Shown in pieces: positions 33,102 through 43,307 of a stretch of 64,000 nt of DNA. Source of the stretch: Diplonema japonicum (taxonomy: Eukaryota; Euglenozoa; Diplonemea; Diplonemida; Diplonemidae); assembly GCA_964019335.1 (NCBI GenBank), contig OZ025728.1, forward strand, positions 1 to 64,000. Reading direction: 5' to 3'. Below the pieces are notes generated by a model. That model was not told the DNA's origin. It did not search any database and saw only the letters and a list, made by a program, of their open reading frames with translations. The translations under genes and the position numbers were made by a program. Position 1 is the stretch's first letter, and every line of letters begins with the position of its first letter.

Positions 33102-34289
33102 CTACAAGGGATACCCATCTACAGGGATCATAGCCTTGCAGATCGCAACGACGCCGTGCTGCCATGCAAGGACATCCTGTGGAGAAAGGTCGAGGCTGGA
33201 GGTGAGGCTGGAGGTGGAGGCGACGAGGAACGTAGTGAGGTGGTGGTCACGAAGGCCGAATGCCTGGTGGAGGTCCCCAAAGGTGGACAACGTAGGAATG
33301 GCTGTTGGCCACGTCTCTGTGATAAGCGCCGTAATTCCGATGCAGAGGGCGCTGTAGAAACAGGTCTTGAAGGTGATATCGTTCGTGGTTGTGATGCTCC
33401 CAGCAGCGGGGAGGTCGTCCAGGTGGGGGTGGAAGAGCACCTGCAAGCCTTTGTTCTTGTAGCAGGACATTGCTGCGTCAACGTCTCGCATCAGAATTTC
33501 AAATCTGCTGCTGATGTTAGCACTTTTGGGGTCGCAGAAAGGGGGCTTCACAAGCCCAACCCACACACCCTCCAACAGCTTGATATCAATATCCTGGTAC
33601 CCCTGAAAGAGCACCTGCTCGATGGGAGCGGTACCAGTGTCGTTCACATTGAGCTGTTTTGCAATACGTGCTGATAAGTAGTCGGTGATTCCAGTGTCGG
33701 AGGTGCTCAAGGTGGTGATCTTTTGGTTCTGCCTGGCAAGCTGCAGGAGTGCGTCACCGCCTATCTCGTAGATACCATTCTTGTCGACTATGATGGTGTG
33801 CAATCGTGCCAGTCGCTTCCACAACCTCCGTGCGGCAATGCAGCCCTCTGAATCGAGCCCGACACCAGTCAGGTTGACGATTCGCATGTTAAAAAAGTAG
33901 CGCAAGGTGCTCACCAACGCAACGCACCCCTTTGGACCGAGAACATTCGACGAGAAGTTCAAGTACTCCGGATCACCAACAGCAGCATACACCGCCAGCT
34001 GTTTTGCCACCCCGCTGTTGTATCTACACCCTTCTTCATTGCACACCGCTCGGTACAGCACATCACATGGGGCATTCACTACCTGTGTCACCCTTATCTT
34101 GTATTTTGTTGTGTCTGCGCGATGTGCAGGGCTCCTTTCGTCGTTGCTGAATACGTATAGTCTTGCGCCGTGTCGTGGTACTCTTGCTGGGTTTCGACAT
34201 CCCTCTATTCTGCACTCTCCTTCCTCTCCGTTCTTACTCTTGACCTCTACTTCAGAAATCCTGACATTGTCGCAGAAGCTTTCAACCAT
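33102..34289 (-). CDS. Leucine-rich-repeat (RNI-like) protein, 395 aa
   Basis: ATG 34289. Leu/Asn-spaced units are visible from about residue 110: YLNFSSNVLGPKGCVALVST, RIVNLTGVGLDSEGCIAARR, TIIVDKNGIYEIGGDALLQL and ITTLSTSDTGITDYLSARIA, each fitting an RNI-type repeat of about 25-28 residues. The N-terminus is Cys-containing (CRIEGCRNPARVPRHG). The C-terminal third is not repeat-like. A partner-binding role is likely but unspecified. The 3' end could instead use a 43-nt intron from GTATCC (about 33113) to CAACAG, replacing the last three residues; both versions end shortly afterwards. Confidence 0.75.
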   Translation of the reverse strand: MVESFCDNVRISEVEVKSKNGEEGECRIEGCRNPARVPRHGARLYVFSNDERSPAHRADTTKYKIRVTQVVNAPCDVLYRAVCNEEGCRYNSGVAKQLAVYAAVGDPEYLNFSSNVLGPKGCVALVSTLRYFFNMRIVNLTGVGLDSEGCIAARRLWKRLARLHTIIVDKNGIYEIGGDALLQLARQNQKITTLSTSDTGITDYLSARIAKQLNVNDTGTAPIEQVLFQGYQDIDIKLLEGVWVGLVKPPFCDPKSANISSRFEILMRDVDAAMSCYKNKGLQVLFHPHLDDLPAAGSITTTNDITFKTCFYSALCIGITALITETWPTAIPTLSTFGDLHQAFGLRDHHLTTFLVASTSSLTSSLDLSPQDVLAWQHGVVAICKAMIPVDGYPL

Positions 34290-34840
34290 ATGGAAGTGTA
34301 GGTATTCTTACTGGTGATTTAAATAAGACATGGTTTGGATATTAAAAAGGGGGCGGCGTACTTCCCTTCGTAATGTGTACCAATTGAACAAACGATGGGG
34401 GAGAAGGGGGGGGGGGGGGGAGGGTGACACAGGACATACAACAAGTACCGGATTCTTATTCTGCTTGTTTCTTTTATTCTTTTCTTTTTCTTTCTATCTC
34501 ATTCCTTTCTCGGAAAAGTGTGTGGGGGGGGGGGGGGGGGGGGAGAATTGAAAAAAAGTTTTTTTTTTAAAAAGATAACAACAACGTTGTGAGAATTGAG
34601 AACCATTCTCAAGCAATAAAGAAGGGGGGGGGAAATAAAAGATTTAATATAAGATATTATTGCAGCCTAAAGAAGCCGGAATAAAAAATAAAAAAAAAGA
34701 ACCCGCTTTTCATCATAAGAAATAAAACTAAATTTACGTATGATACTCCTCCTTATCCCCACCAATGGTTTTTGTTCCTGCTTATGCACTTCTCATTGAG
34801 CGTGTGGACTGTAATGTGGATAATAACGGGGTTGCTCCCT
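34290..34840. other. Intergenic, G-run rich
   Basis: G runs at about 34408-34422 and 34524-34543 (plus strand) plus A-rich DNA; no gene recognised. These are C runs on the sense strand. Confidence 0.65.
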
Positions 34841-35818
34841 TTATTCCTTTAATACCTCTCTGTAGTCAATTTGTTGTCTTTTAGTGACAACAGGCCTGTC
34901 TGTCTGTGGGTGTCGCTTCGTGGCGGGTACCTCACGCTTCACCCCATAGTCAAGGTGGGTGTACTCTTTTGTTTGCTGGGACTGAGCTGCCCAGGTGTCT
35001 TGCTGCTGTCTCTCATTGGTCCTCGGCTGTCCTGGGGGCGATACAGGCCGGATGCCAACGGTACCAGCTTGCACCGCTGCATGGTGCTCCTCTAGAAGGA
35101 ACAGGTCTCCGCCCATTGGATCAGCAGACATTCCATAGAACATTGCGAGGTTCACAAGGCTTCTTGTGTGCAGCCTGCTGAGCTCTTCACAGGTGAAGTC
35201 GTACTGCGCTAGCTTGCACAGCTCCGCCCACAGCCCCGGCCCAGTTGGCTTCATCGGCATAGCCCTCGCTGGCGACACGTCGTTCCTCACTGGTTGCATC
35301 TCGTGTCTGCTGTGGCTTCTCCTGCTGCCCGCCTTTGGCGACGGTGTCCTCGTCCTTCCTGTGCTGCTTGGGTTGATGATTGCCGTACCCGACGCGCTGT
35401 CCCGTTTCACATAAGGCTGTTCCCTCTTCAGCCCGTAGTCAAACTTCCCGTAGTCCTTCTTCACATGCTTTTGCGCTGGTGCGGCTGCAATATTCAGCGG
35501 GGATCTAGGTGTTCTCGGTGACAGCGGCTGCCCCCTCACGCTAGGGCTCTCGGCCCTCCTTCTAGCGTAGTGCTCTTCAACAAGCTTCTGCTCCCTCGCC
35601 GCTTCCCTTGCAGCAGCATGCCGCCCAGGAAGCGACGAACTCCTACTCCCAGGGCTCCTTGTCCTTGCCCTAGTCGCCGTTCTTAGTGTGCCCACTTGCC
35701 CAGCGTGCACCTTCCTGCTCCCTACACCAGCACCATGCCCGATATCAGCTGGGTACGGGCTGTTGCTCAACTTTGGGGCCGCCATGCCCCCCTGTAGCTG
35801 GTACTCCTCTGCTGTCAT
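34841..35818 (-). CDS. Hypothetical protein with two KREQP/KREVP repeats, 325 aa
   Basis: ATG 35818. Mostly basic, Ser/Pro/Arg-rich and probably disordered. A short motif occurs twice, near residues 120 and 285: KFDYGLKREQPYVKRD and HLDYGVKREVPATKRH. Between them a more ordered segment reads LWAELCKLAQYDFTCEELSR, MFYGMSADPMGGDLFLLEEH. The duplicated motif may be a binding site for a shared partner (inference). No family recognised. Confidence 0.7.
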   Translation of the reverse strand: MTAEEYQLQGGMAAPKLSNSPYPADIGHGAGVGSRKVHAGQVGTLRTATRARTRSPGSRSSSLPGRHAAAREAAREQKLVEEHYARRRAESPSVRGQPLSPRTPRSPLNIAAAPAQKHVKKDYGKFDYGLKREQPYVKRDSASGTAIINPSSTGRTRTPSPKAGSRRSHSRHEMQPVRNDVSPARAMPMKPTGPGLWAELCKLAQYDFTCEELSRLHTRSLVNLAMFYGMSADPMGGDLFLLEEHHAAVQAGTVGIRPVSPPGQPRTNERQQQDTWAAQSQQTKEYTHLDYGVKREVPATKRHPQTDRPVVTKRQQIDYREVLKE

Positions 35819-35985
35819 ATCCTGTGATGTGTAAGAAGCTCTGCATGCAGCGTGTAAAGTCCTTTCAGAAAGAAAAATATCCTCCAGAGGGGTTTAAAAA
35901 AAAAACAAATAGGGGTACAAGACAGGAAAAGGAGGTGAAGAAGGATGCAAAGAGGAAGAAAACAGATAACAGTTTGTAAAAACCG

Positions 35986-37311
35986 TCAATGTTTGAGTAG
36001 CTGGTACTGGATGAGGGCCCTGTTAGCAGTGACAGGGCGCTTCACATGAGCGTTCGGTGGCCGAGGTATGAGGTCTAGGACCTTGTGTCGGTGGAGGTAG
36101 TTGTTGTTCCTGTGCACGCTGATCTTAGAAGACGGCGGGCGGATGGCGAAGGGCTGGCGCGGCTTCGACACGCCTGTAAAGCGGAGGTCATTAAGCAGCG
36201 TTTCGTTGTTCTTGAGAACAGTGTCAAGGCACTGACGTGCAGTGACCAACTCTATCTCTGCCTCGCTCACCACAGCACGGCGTGGTCTTCTTGCATCCGG
36301 AACGAAGGGCCTGTGACGCTCCAGCTGCAATTGATGCTCCCTCTTCATCGCCTTCATGAGAGAGCTGGAGCTTTCTTCAGTGGTTGCTGTGGCGATTGCC
36401 AGGTAGTTCTCCAACTTACTGACCCTGGATAACCCAAGCTGCAATAGCTTCTCTACTCGGGTGCATTTTTGCATTTCTTCTTTTTGGTACTCTGTAAGAA
36501 GCGTGCTTCTGAATGCTTTGAACTCATTCATCTGCTCTTTCCGCCCGTTCATTCTCTCTCTCAGGTCTGTTTGTGTATCCTTCCTCCGCCGCTTCCTTGT
36601 GCTGTGTGCCTTGGCTATTGCGTTGTGCATGCTAAGGCTTCTTAGCTTCAGTGGTGGGGGCGTGCTCTGAGGACTCTCTGACGGGCTGTACTCGTGCTCG
36701 GCGAGGAGCTGGTCGCCCACCGGGGACAAGTCGGGCTCATTCTTCTTTTGGATGCCAAGCTTAATGTTGCGCTTCCACGTCTTGAAGTACCACCTGAGGC
36801 TGATCAAGATAGTCTTCGACCGCAAGGATCTCAGCTTTTCCTTAAGTTCCTTTGGAATTGGTCGTGGGGGGCAAGGCGTGATGCTGCCCCTCCTGCAGAT
36901 GTCCTCGATGCTGCACGGGGTGTTGAGGTTGAAGTTCTGCTGCACAGCTTCTCGAACGTCCCGCGGAATCTCTTGGATGACTCGCAGGGTGTCATCCTTG
37001 TCATGGTAGCACCGCTGCTTCAATACCGCCATGACAGCCCACAGGTCACTCACGGCTACCACATCACAGTCGCAGTGCCCCACAATATTCAGCAGCTCAG
37101 CAACCTCTTCGTCACTCAACGGGTGCTGGCCAAGTTCTGCAAGCAACCCCTTCATATACCCAATCCTGTCAATCCTAAGCATCCCCTCGCCATCCGACGC
37201 GACACTAGCCATCCCCTCCCGTTCCAGATACCCCACCCACACCTGCCTGCAGTGTTCCCTCTCATCTGCTGTCAACGTCACATTTCCATATATAATTCCT
37301 TCGCCATCCAT
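35986..37311 (-). CDS. EF-hand-like/coiled-coil protein, 441 aa
   Basis: The start was placed at ATG 37311 because it lies two bases after CAAACAG, an excellent trans-splice acceptor; the open frame extends further upstream without meaning. Residues about 15-100 resemble a degenerate EF-hand pair (GYMKGLLAELGQHPLSDEEV, DVVAVSDLWAVM) as in calmodulin-like flagellar proteins, but the loops lack the usual Asp pattern. A W motif, LISLRWYFKTWKRNI, recalls Sfi1-type units and the motif in the giant protein at 24245. The middle is charged coil, and the C-terminus is basic (PPNAHVKRPVTANRA). A cytoskeletal role is a guess. Confidence 0.75.
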   Translation of the reverse strand: MDGEGIIYGNVTLTADEREHCRQVWVGYLEREGMASVASDGEGMLRIDRIGYMKGLLAELGQHPLSDEEVAELLNIVGHCDCDVVAVSDLWAVMAVLKQRCYHDKDDTLRVIQEIPRDVREAVQQNFNLNTPCSIEDICRRGSITPCPPRPIPKELKEKLRSLRSKTILISLRWYFKTWKRNIKLGIQKKNEPDLSPVGDQLLAEHEYSPSESPQSTPPPLKLRSLSMHNAIAKAHSTRKRRRKDTQTDLRERMNGRKEQMNEFKAFRSTLLTEYQKEEMQKCTRVEKLLQLGLSRVSKLENYLAIATATTEESSSSLMKAMKREHQLQLERHRPFVPDARRPRRAVVSEAEIELVTARQCLDTVLKNNETLLNDLRFTGVSKPRQPFAIRPPSSKISVHRNNNYLHRHKVLDLIPRPPNAHVKRPVTANRALIQYQLLKH

Positions 37312-37439
37312 GCCTGTTTGACTAATAAGCAAAACACAAAGCAGGAGACGAGATGAAATAAAGATACAGGACTGGTTTTTCTTTCTTAACGAGAGAAACG
37401 GTAAAGGACGTATTCTAAGTTTAAACATATAAATTACAT

Positions 37440-38663
37440 CTATGACTGGACAAAGGGCGTGTGAGGTATCGTTCCTGCTATGTCCTGTGCTATGTGGCGC
37501 TGCGTCCCTTTGCGGAGCTCGCGGAGCGTAGGTGACGTCCTGCCAGAAGAACTTTGGGAGTATGGTTGGAAGGGGAGGACAACAGGGTTTTGTTCTTGCT
37601 CTCGGATGAGAAGTGCGAGGCGAGCAGCTGCAGAGGTGGGCTTAGGCTCTTCCGTGGCACGCATATAGACGTTCTCGGGTGATGACGGCTGGACAGGGAG
37701 GTTTGGGAGCCACATGGTACTTGGAGTGGGAGGGGATGGAGAAGTGACGGTGATCCTAGGGGGGAACTTCCCGTTCTCCAGTGCAACTACTGCCGGTGGC
37801 GGTGACATGGATGCCGTGTTCCTGTCAGCAGGCTTCACAGGTGGGGATTGCACATTCCTCACAGGCGGTGCGGCCGGTGACACAGCCGCGCCCCTAGCAG
37901 GTGATGTCCTGGCGTCCCTAAGGAACGCCGTCAGGTTCGTGCTTACCTCAAGCAGCTCCTCCAATGCCACAGACGCATCCCCAGATCCCTCAGTGCTCTG
38001 TGTCGTGTTCAGCTCCTTCTTAGGCGTCACTTCCCCCAGTAGCACCTTTCGCAACGGCGACGGCGGATTCACACCGTTCACCTTCAACATCTTCAGCAGC
38101 TCAGCCTCGATTCCCAAGTGTACGCTTTCCTGCTGCTGCAGCTTCCTCATCATTTCCTTAAAAATACACGTGATACGAACTTAAAGCATACCTCATTCTT
38201 CCTTTTCTCCCCTTCATAAAGCTTCTTATAATCCACCCCGTTCTCAGACACCGGTGCCGACACAGACATGGGGGACGGTACCGGCGGCCTCTTTGCCCGG
38301 ACCTGCTGCGCACGTGACTCTGCCTGCGGAAGGGGAGAGGGTGGTGCTTTGTAGGGTGGCTTTTGTGCTTGGTTCACGGACTGTGGTAATTATCGTTGCG
38401 TGGCGTGGCATACCAACATGCTGATGAGTCTATCAGCCTCTTGTACTGAGGATGGAGTGGGTGTGCCGTAGGTGGCTGTCTGAGGGCTCGAAGGTTGCTG
38501 CGACTGGTACAAGGGAGTTGGCGTAGGGTAGCTTTGAGCCACAGGAGGCTGCGGACTCTGTGGCAACACCTGAGGGTGCTGCAAAACCTGCTGCTGCGGC
38601 TGCTGCTGTGGAAGCAGTTGTTGTTGATGCTGTGACTGCTGCTGTGGAAGCAGTTGGTGTTGT

Positions 38664-38695
<32 letters not shown>

Positions 38696-39337
38696 TGGCA
38701 TTGGCGGTGCAGGTATAGGTGACCTTGTCTTTGCGGGCATCACAGTCCCCTGACCCTTCAACCGCATTTGGCTTCGCTTTGTCCTCAGCATCTCCTGCAA
38801 AGCCTCAATTTGTGACACCAAACCTTCTTCGCTGTTGACATTCCCCCTACTCTTGCTCATGATGATCTCTTCTAAACTTGCTACTGTAGGCATGTCGAGC
38901 ACTTCGTCCTCGTACTCCATGGCCAGCCCGTCGAGACCTTCAAAGGGCGTCACCTCTGCGATTCCAGTGCTTTGCCGCATTTGGGGTTGTTTTTGTTTTT
39001 CCTTCAATAACGCCTGCCGCCGTTCTTGAAATGACACCGGTGCCTGTAGCTGACTGGGAGGGTAGTCGTCGAACTCAGGAAGCTCCCCTAAGCTACCCGT
39101 ACGCTGCCGCAGGTCGCTTATCCGCCTCTGCGGGTTCCACTCATCGTCGGACTCCTCATACCTCAACCCCTCAACATCCTCTATGCCGTTGAACCTCTCC
39201 CCCTCGTCCATGCCCACACTCATACCAACAGCTCCTTCGGCGTATCCCGCACTTAGGCTCATGTCCCAAGGATCATCATCAAAGAACACTTCACTGCCCA
39301 GATCCGAACCCGGAAGCTGCTCAAAACCTTCTTTCAT
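37440..39337 (-). CDS. Gln-rich protein, three exons, 609 aa
   Basis: Exons 39337-38414, 38380-38192 and 38156-37440. Both introns (33 and 35 nt) start GTATGC and are in phase 0 (RLISML|SVNQAQK; KRKNE|EMMRKLQQQ). ATG 39337 follows ATCACAG with a 10-base leader. The N-terminal part is acidic. A heptad region (GLVSQIEALQEMLRTKRSQM) precedes a Gln/Pro tract encoded partly by pure CAG/CTG repeats (38675-38697). After the introns comes another short coil (YKKLYEGEKRKNE|EMMRK), which the second intron interrupts, and a Pro/Ser-rich tail. No known family. Confidence 0.75.
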
Positions 39338-39420
39338 AATCCCGTTTCTGTGATGACTTAACCCGTTAGTACAGCAATGATAAATAAGATGCAAGATGGC
39401 AGGGGCCTAGTAAGGTCCCA

Positions 39421-39816
39421 TCACAGAATCAGAATGTCCCTCGCGTGCTGATTGGGGTCAACAGCCTTGCACGCGGCAAGCCTAGCGTCAAGCTCACGAT
39501 GCCGCCCGTCAAGCTCCTTTATCTGCGCATTGATGCTGGTGACGTGTGGAATGCGTGCCTCGAGTGCCTGGATCTCCGCTTCCAGCTTGCGGCATAAGGC
39601 AGATGCTGTGGATATGTATTTCATTAAAGGTAGCCGTTCCAGTTCTATCGTCTTATACTGAACCTCTGCTGCGTACAGAGAGATACGTGCCGTCTCGATG
39701 TCCCGCTGGAGCTTACGTAGAACCTGTGTGTTTGTAATAATATCCTTGTCGAGCAACCCTTCTTCACGTCGCATCTCTTCCAACCTGCTGTGAATAGCGT
39801 CAACACTCACAGGCAT
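39421..39816 (-). CDS. Small coiled-coil protein, 131 aa
   Basis: ATG 39816, 10 bases after GTGCCTCCAG. Almost the whole protein is heptad-like (IHSRLEEMRREEGLLDKDII, LRKLQRDIETARISLYAAEV, KLEAEIQALEARI, LDGRHRELDARLAACKA). Its size and make-up resemble small structural or axonemal coiled-coil subunits, but no family was recognised. Confidence 0.75.
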   Translation of the reverse strand: MPVSVDAIHSRLEEMRREEGLLDKDIITNTQVLRKLQRDIETARISLYAAEVQYKTIELERLPLMKYISTASALCRKLEAEIQALEARIPHVTSINAQIKELDGRHRELDARLAACKAVDPNQHARDILIL

Positions 39817-39941
39817 TGCGTACTGGTCCTGGAGGCACTAATGAATGGGACGACAACAAAAGGAAATACTTCTTCGAAGAGGGGTGGGTAGTACAACACT
39901 TTTCACTTAAAAGAAAAGAAACTTTTTTCGACTATCAAAGT

Positions 39942-42317
39942 CTATGAATACAACACACTTTTAGCGGCTACAGCCGCTTGTGGCCAGTCCAACCGACATG
40001 TCGTGTCCCGACAGTCGTTGCTGAAGCACTTCACGTAGATCGCAGACTTCCCGAGGAGGAGCACTGGCTGAGTGTGTTTATGTTGCCTGTTGAGGACGAG
40101 GCAGTACTGAGAGTCTCGGATGCGCACGCTGTATGCCTTCTGGTGCTCTCCTGTTTCGCGGTAGGTAAAGCTGTTGGTTGTCAACCGGGAGTACTCAGGG
40201 TGCAGGGCGTGCAGGGTACTGAGTATTGCTTGCGTGACGCTCTCAGGTTGTACTGAGAGAGGGTTCAGGTTGTGGTTACTGTATGTCGGGACGATGACCC
40301 GTTGAAGAGTTCCCGCCGGCGTGACGACCACAGAGGGGATGCTGTCCACTCGTGTCACAGAGCAATGCAGGACAAGGTCTTCAACACTGCTCTGGGCCCA
40401 GTTTTTCAGCACCTCTTGTGGCACCCTCTCCTCTACCTTACTGTTCCCCACAAGCGGCATAGGATAGTACCCTCGCTCACCACTCCATGGCACCTCGTAC
40501 TCCCCTTTCTTCATGTATTCTACGTCCAAAAGATCACTCGCCAGGCATTCCCCAAACACCTCCTCGAGAGCATCCACCCCCCGAAACCCTACCCCGTCTC
40601 CCATCCTGGCATGGATCCGCACACATAGTTCCTCGCCTATCTTCTGCAACACGTACAAACTGCCCACTGCTATCCCCATCTCATTGCACCTTTGCATTAT
40701 GAGATATAACGCACTAGAGACCATCCTCGACAGATTCTCAACTGGGGCTTCGCCCTTCAACATCCTCAAAGCAAGCACCAAATCGATTCCTTTGTCCCTC
40801 CCCTCGAGAACGGTGAAGTATGTGGTGGATGGGTCAGCTCGGGTAATGTGCACGAGAAGTGACGACGGCACACAGAGGTATTGCTTCGTTGCAACACTGT
40901 CTGTAGTGACGTGTCTGCCCAGCAGCAAGTCTCGCGTTGGGGACTTCTCAAGAAGAGCGCCACTTCTAGATGTACACCAGGGACGAGAGACGATCCATCC
41001 CCGCAGCGTCTCAACTCGCGGGGGCTGTGCGTCAACTAGCAAGCGTGGAGATCCCGTAACTGCCAATGGCTCGAAGCATGTCCTCGGCCTCTTCTCAGCA
41101 GCAATGGGTATCGTGACTAACGCCTTCACCTGCGGCACGCCAACACCGTCATTCTTCCCCTCCTCTATGGTGGGCCATCCAGTGGCGTTCCCCACCCCGC
41201 CTGCACCCCCCTTTACGATAAGGCAGTACTCAATTAATTCCTGGTCGCTTTTAATTATCTCCTGAAAATCGGCAAATCTCACAAGATCCTGGTTCCCTGC
41301 ATTTTGCACGTCGTAATATTTAAGGGGATTGCTGCGCCCCTTCTTAGTGCAGCAAGGTACCCTGAAGCAGCTGTACGGGGAGTACACAGAGGTGTCGACG
41401 GCAGTGCAGAAAGCACCCATCTTGGCAGAACTGAAAGCGGCGGAGATGAAGGTTTTCAAATCGCTCGAGGAGTCGAAGCGCTTGTTCTGAAGCACTGCGT
41501 GTATGTGGAGGGAGAGCTTGATGGTGGTTGTTGCATCTAGGACGACAAAGGAGGCGATCCCAGTGTTATAAATATCTCGGAGACCCGTGAACAAGCAAGT
41601 CAGGAGGGACAGAAGGAGGGTCTCTTTGGAAGCAGTGACGTCGGCGGGGGTCTCGGACCCCTTGAGAGCCACATCCACATCGCAGTAGAAGTCGACAGCA
41701 ACGTTGGGAGGGACAACGGTGTAGAAGTTGCGGTGCTGCTGTGCTGTAGAAAGGATGACGTGGGGAACCACGCTGTGCGAGCAGACGGCGAACTGCTTCG
41801 CACCGCTGGTGCCAAGGTCCCTAGCAAGCATGTAGTTTGTGAATGGTGTGAGGTGGTTCTGCACATCGTTCCTTCTTGAACACCATTTCACGGCAGCTAA
41901 GTTCGGAATAAGCGGAACATCTGGCACTACAGTATCACTGTGCGCGTAGGGGCACGGCCCCGTGCAGGTCCCACGCAACCACTGAACGCAAATTGCAGCG
42001 TTGTGGTTCTTCCATTTACAGTCTGCGAAAGGGCACCGCCCGTATTGCACAAGGCATGGGTGGGGTGTGTGCGTTGGTTTTGTGGCTTTCTCTGTCTTCA
42101 CAGTCAGATTCTCATGTTTCTCCTTCCCCAGCATTCTTTTCAGTACTCGTATGGCTCCAAGTGTCACACTGTCCTCATACGGGACCTCTTTCTTCTCATC
42201 AAGCACGTACCTAGCTAACGCTGATATTACTGCTGCAGCTTCGTCATCCATGGGAGCCCCTGTGTTTTTCTCCCTCTTCACCTTCGGCTCTGCTGTGTCA
42301 TCACGTTCCCGTTTCAT
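39942..42317 (-). CDS. UL52-type archaeo-eukaryotic primase (PrimPol-like) with CCCH fingers
   Basis: 791 aa, ATG 42317 after TTTATACAG. Residues about 85-125 hold two CCCH-type zinc fingers (CLVQYGRCPFADCKWKNH; CVQWLRGTCTGPCPYAH), unusual for a primase. The AEP core follows: VDFYCDVDVAL (catalytic D-x-D), LSLHIHAVL (S-x-H-like site) and VYSPYSCFRVP. Near the C-terminus is the UL52-like zinc site, YCLVLNRQHKHTQ and CFSNDCRD (C...H...C...C), as in eukaryotic PrimPol and DNA-virus primases. Such enzymes prime or extend DNA past damage; kinetoplastids have related PPL proteins. The CCCH pair suggests RNA or single-stranded nucleic-acid binding (inference). It could be an ancient viral or mobile-element acquisition, but no such neighbours are present. 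Confidence 0.8.
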   Translation of the reverse strand: MKRERDDTAEPKVKREKNTGAPMDDEAAAVISALARYVLDEKKEVPYEDSVTLGAIRVLKRMLGKEKHENLTVKTEKATKPTHTPHPCLVQYGRCPFADCKWKNHNAAICVQWLRGTCTGPCPYAHSDTVVPDVPLIPNLAAVKWCSRRNDVQNHLTPFTNYMLARDLGTSGAKQFAVCSHSVVPHVILSTAQQHRNFYTVVPPNVAVDFYCDVDVALKGSETPADVTASKETLLLSLLTCLFTGLRDIYNTGIASFVVLDATTTIKLSLHIHAVLQNKRFDSSSDLKTFISAAFSSAKMGAFCTAVDTSVYSPYSCFRVPCCTKKGRSNPLKYYDVQNAGNQDLVRFADFQEIIKSDQELIEYCLIVKGGAGGVGNATGWPTIEEGKNDGVGVPQVKALVTIPIAAEKRPRTCFEPLAVTGSPRLLVDAQPPRVETLRGWIVSRPWCTSRSGALLEKSPTRDLLLGRHVTTDSVATKQYLCVPSSLLVHITRADPSTTYFTVLEGRDKGIDLVLALRMLKGEAPVENLSRMVSSALYLIMQRCNEMGIAVGSLYVLQKIGEELCVRIHARMGDGVGFRGVDALEEVFGECLASDLLDVEYMKKGEYEVPWSGERGYYPMPLVGNSKVEERVPQEVLKNWAQSSVEDLVLHCSVTRVDSIPSVVVTPAGTLQRVIVPTYSNHNLNPLSVQPESVTQAILSTLHALHPEYSRLTTNSFTYRETGEHQKAYSVRIRDSQYCLVLNRQHKHTQPVLLLGKSAIYVKCFSNDCRDTTCRLDWPQAAVAAKSVLYS

Positions 42318-42774
42318 GGTTTGCTTCCCTGTATAAACATCGCTGATGGGAGGAGGGGGAAAGAGATTAGAAAATGAGATGAAGGAGGTTCCTGCAATTG
42401 GGACGTCCCTCTAGTCTCGTATCACCTATCTATTCTTTCTGTGGTCTTTCTGGCTCTGTGGAGTCGCTTTGCCCCCAACTTTCTATTGTGTAAAAGAGAC
42501 TAAAAAAAGAGAAGAGGGCAAGAAATGCTCGAATTCGCGGGCGGCGCTGCGTCACATCGTAACAGCCAGTGTGAAGCCAAGATGTGATGATCTAAGCTGG
42601 AGAGCACGTCGCCCGATGGCAGCATAGTACTCAGCAGGGAAGGCTCCCCCAAGCTATCCAAAAGGAAAAAGAAACAAGAAATTCTCCTGAGGACTAAGAT
42701 TACTTTTTGAGTATTCGCGTTGACAAGGAAGCTTACAATCTCCCTCGGAGACAACGCAAGAAAGAAGAGAAAAA

Positions 42775-42836
42775 AATATATGAGTTAAAGGAAGTCTTTG
42801 TGAGACGCCCCCTTGTTCTCATCTTCTACCTGCACC
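42775..42836 (-). repeat. LINE family B 3'-tail fragment, about 62 bp
   Basis: ATATATGAGTTAAAGGAAGT...CTGCACCTA matches the last 60 bases of the intact family B element. It is followed on the sense strand by TTTTTTTCTCTTCTTTC, a pyrimidine tract. It is an extremely 5'-truncated insertion. Confidence 0.85.
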
Positions 42837-43028
42837 TAAAAAAAGAAAGGAGAATGAGAGGGCTGAGATGCCGACTGAGGTTGGGGAGTGCTCAAGGCCG
42901 GAGAACACCCTACATAATCTTGTCTCGGGTGAGTCACCCACCAACACAAGGAAACAACTCGCATAAGGGGAGGTGTCGTTACTCACCTTGGACCTGAGCG
43001 TGGAAGCCTGACGTCTTGCTGCCCCCTA
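42837..43028. other. Spacer with GGTGAGTAA-type sequence
   Basis: On the minus strand GGTCCAAGGTGAGTAACGAC occurs near 42980-43000, a perfect-looking 5' splice donor with no obvious exon. No snRNA or SL RNA could be identified around it. Confidence 0.3.
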
Positions 43029-43275
43029 AGAAATAAAGAGATAAAGGAGGTGCAGTGTTGGTGATCCCCTGCACAAGCACTGTCTGATTATGCCGCCGAG
43101 CTGTGCTGTAGCTTCTTCTTCATTCCGTGTCGTGTCGGCTCAGCCCGCCCCGGGTCACCAAGATTCTGCGCTCGTGCAGTTTGCTCACCCTGAGCATCTG
43201 CAATACGTTCTTCCGCCACCGGTGATGATCAAGGAGGTCAACACATCTGATGTACTTCTTTTCATTCCATGTAAT
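43029..43275 (-). repeat. SINE-like / LINE 3'-UTR repeat, copy 2
   Basis: Matches 3531-3838 over most of its length, with internal deletions (GTGTTGGTGATCCCCTGCAC, ACCAAGATTCTGCGCTCGTG, CACCGGTGATGA). Its terminus reads GATAAAGGAG on the plus strand instead of ATGAGTTAAAGGAG. The sense strand continues with TTTATCTCTTTATTTCTTAG. Confidence 0.75.
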
Positions 43276-43307
43276 CCGGCCTACCCTGAAGAAAAAAAAA
43301 AGAAGCC

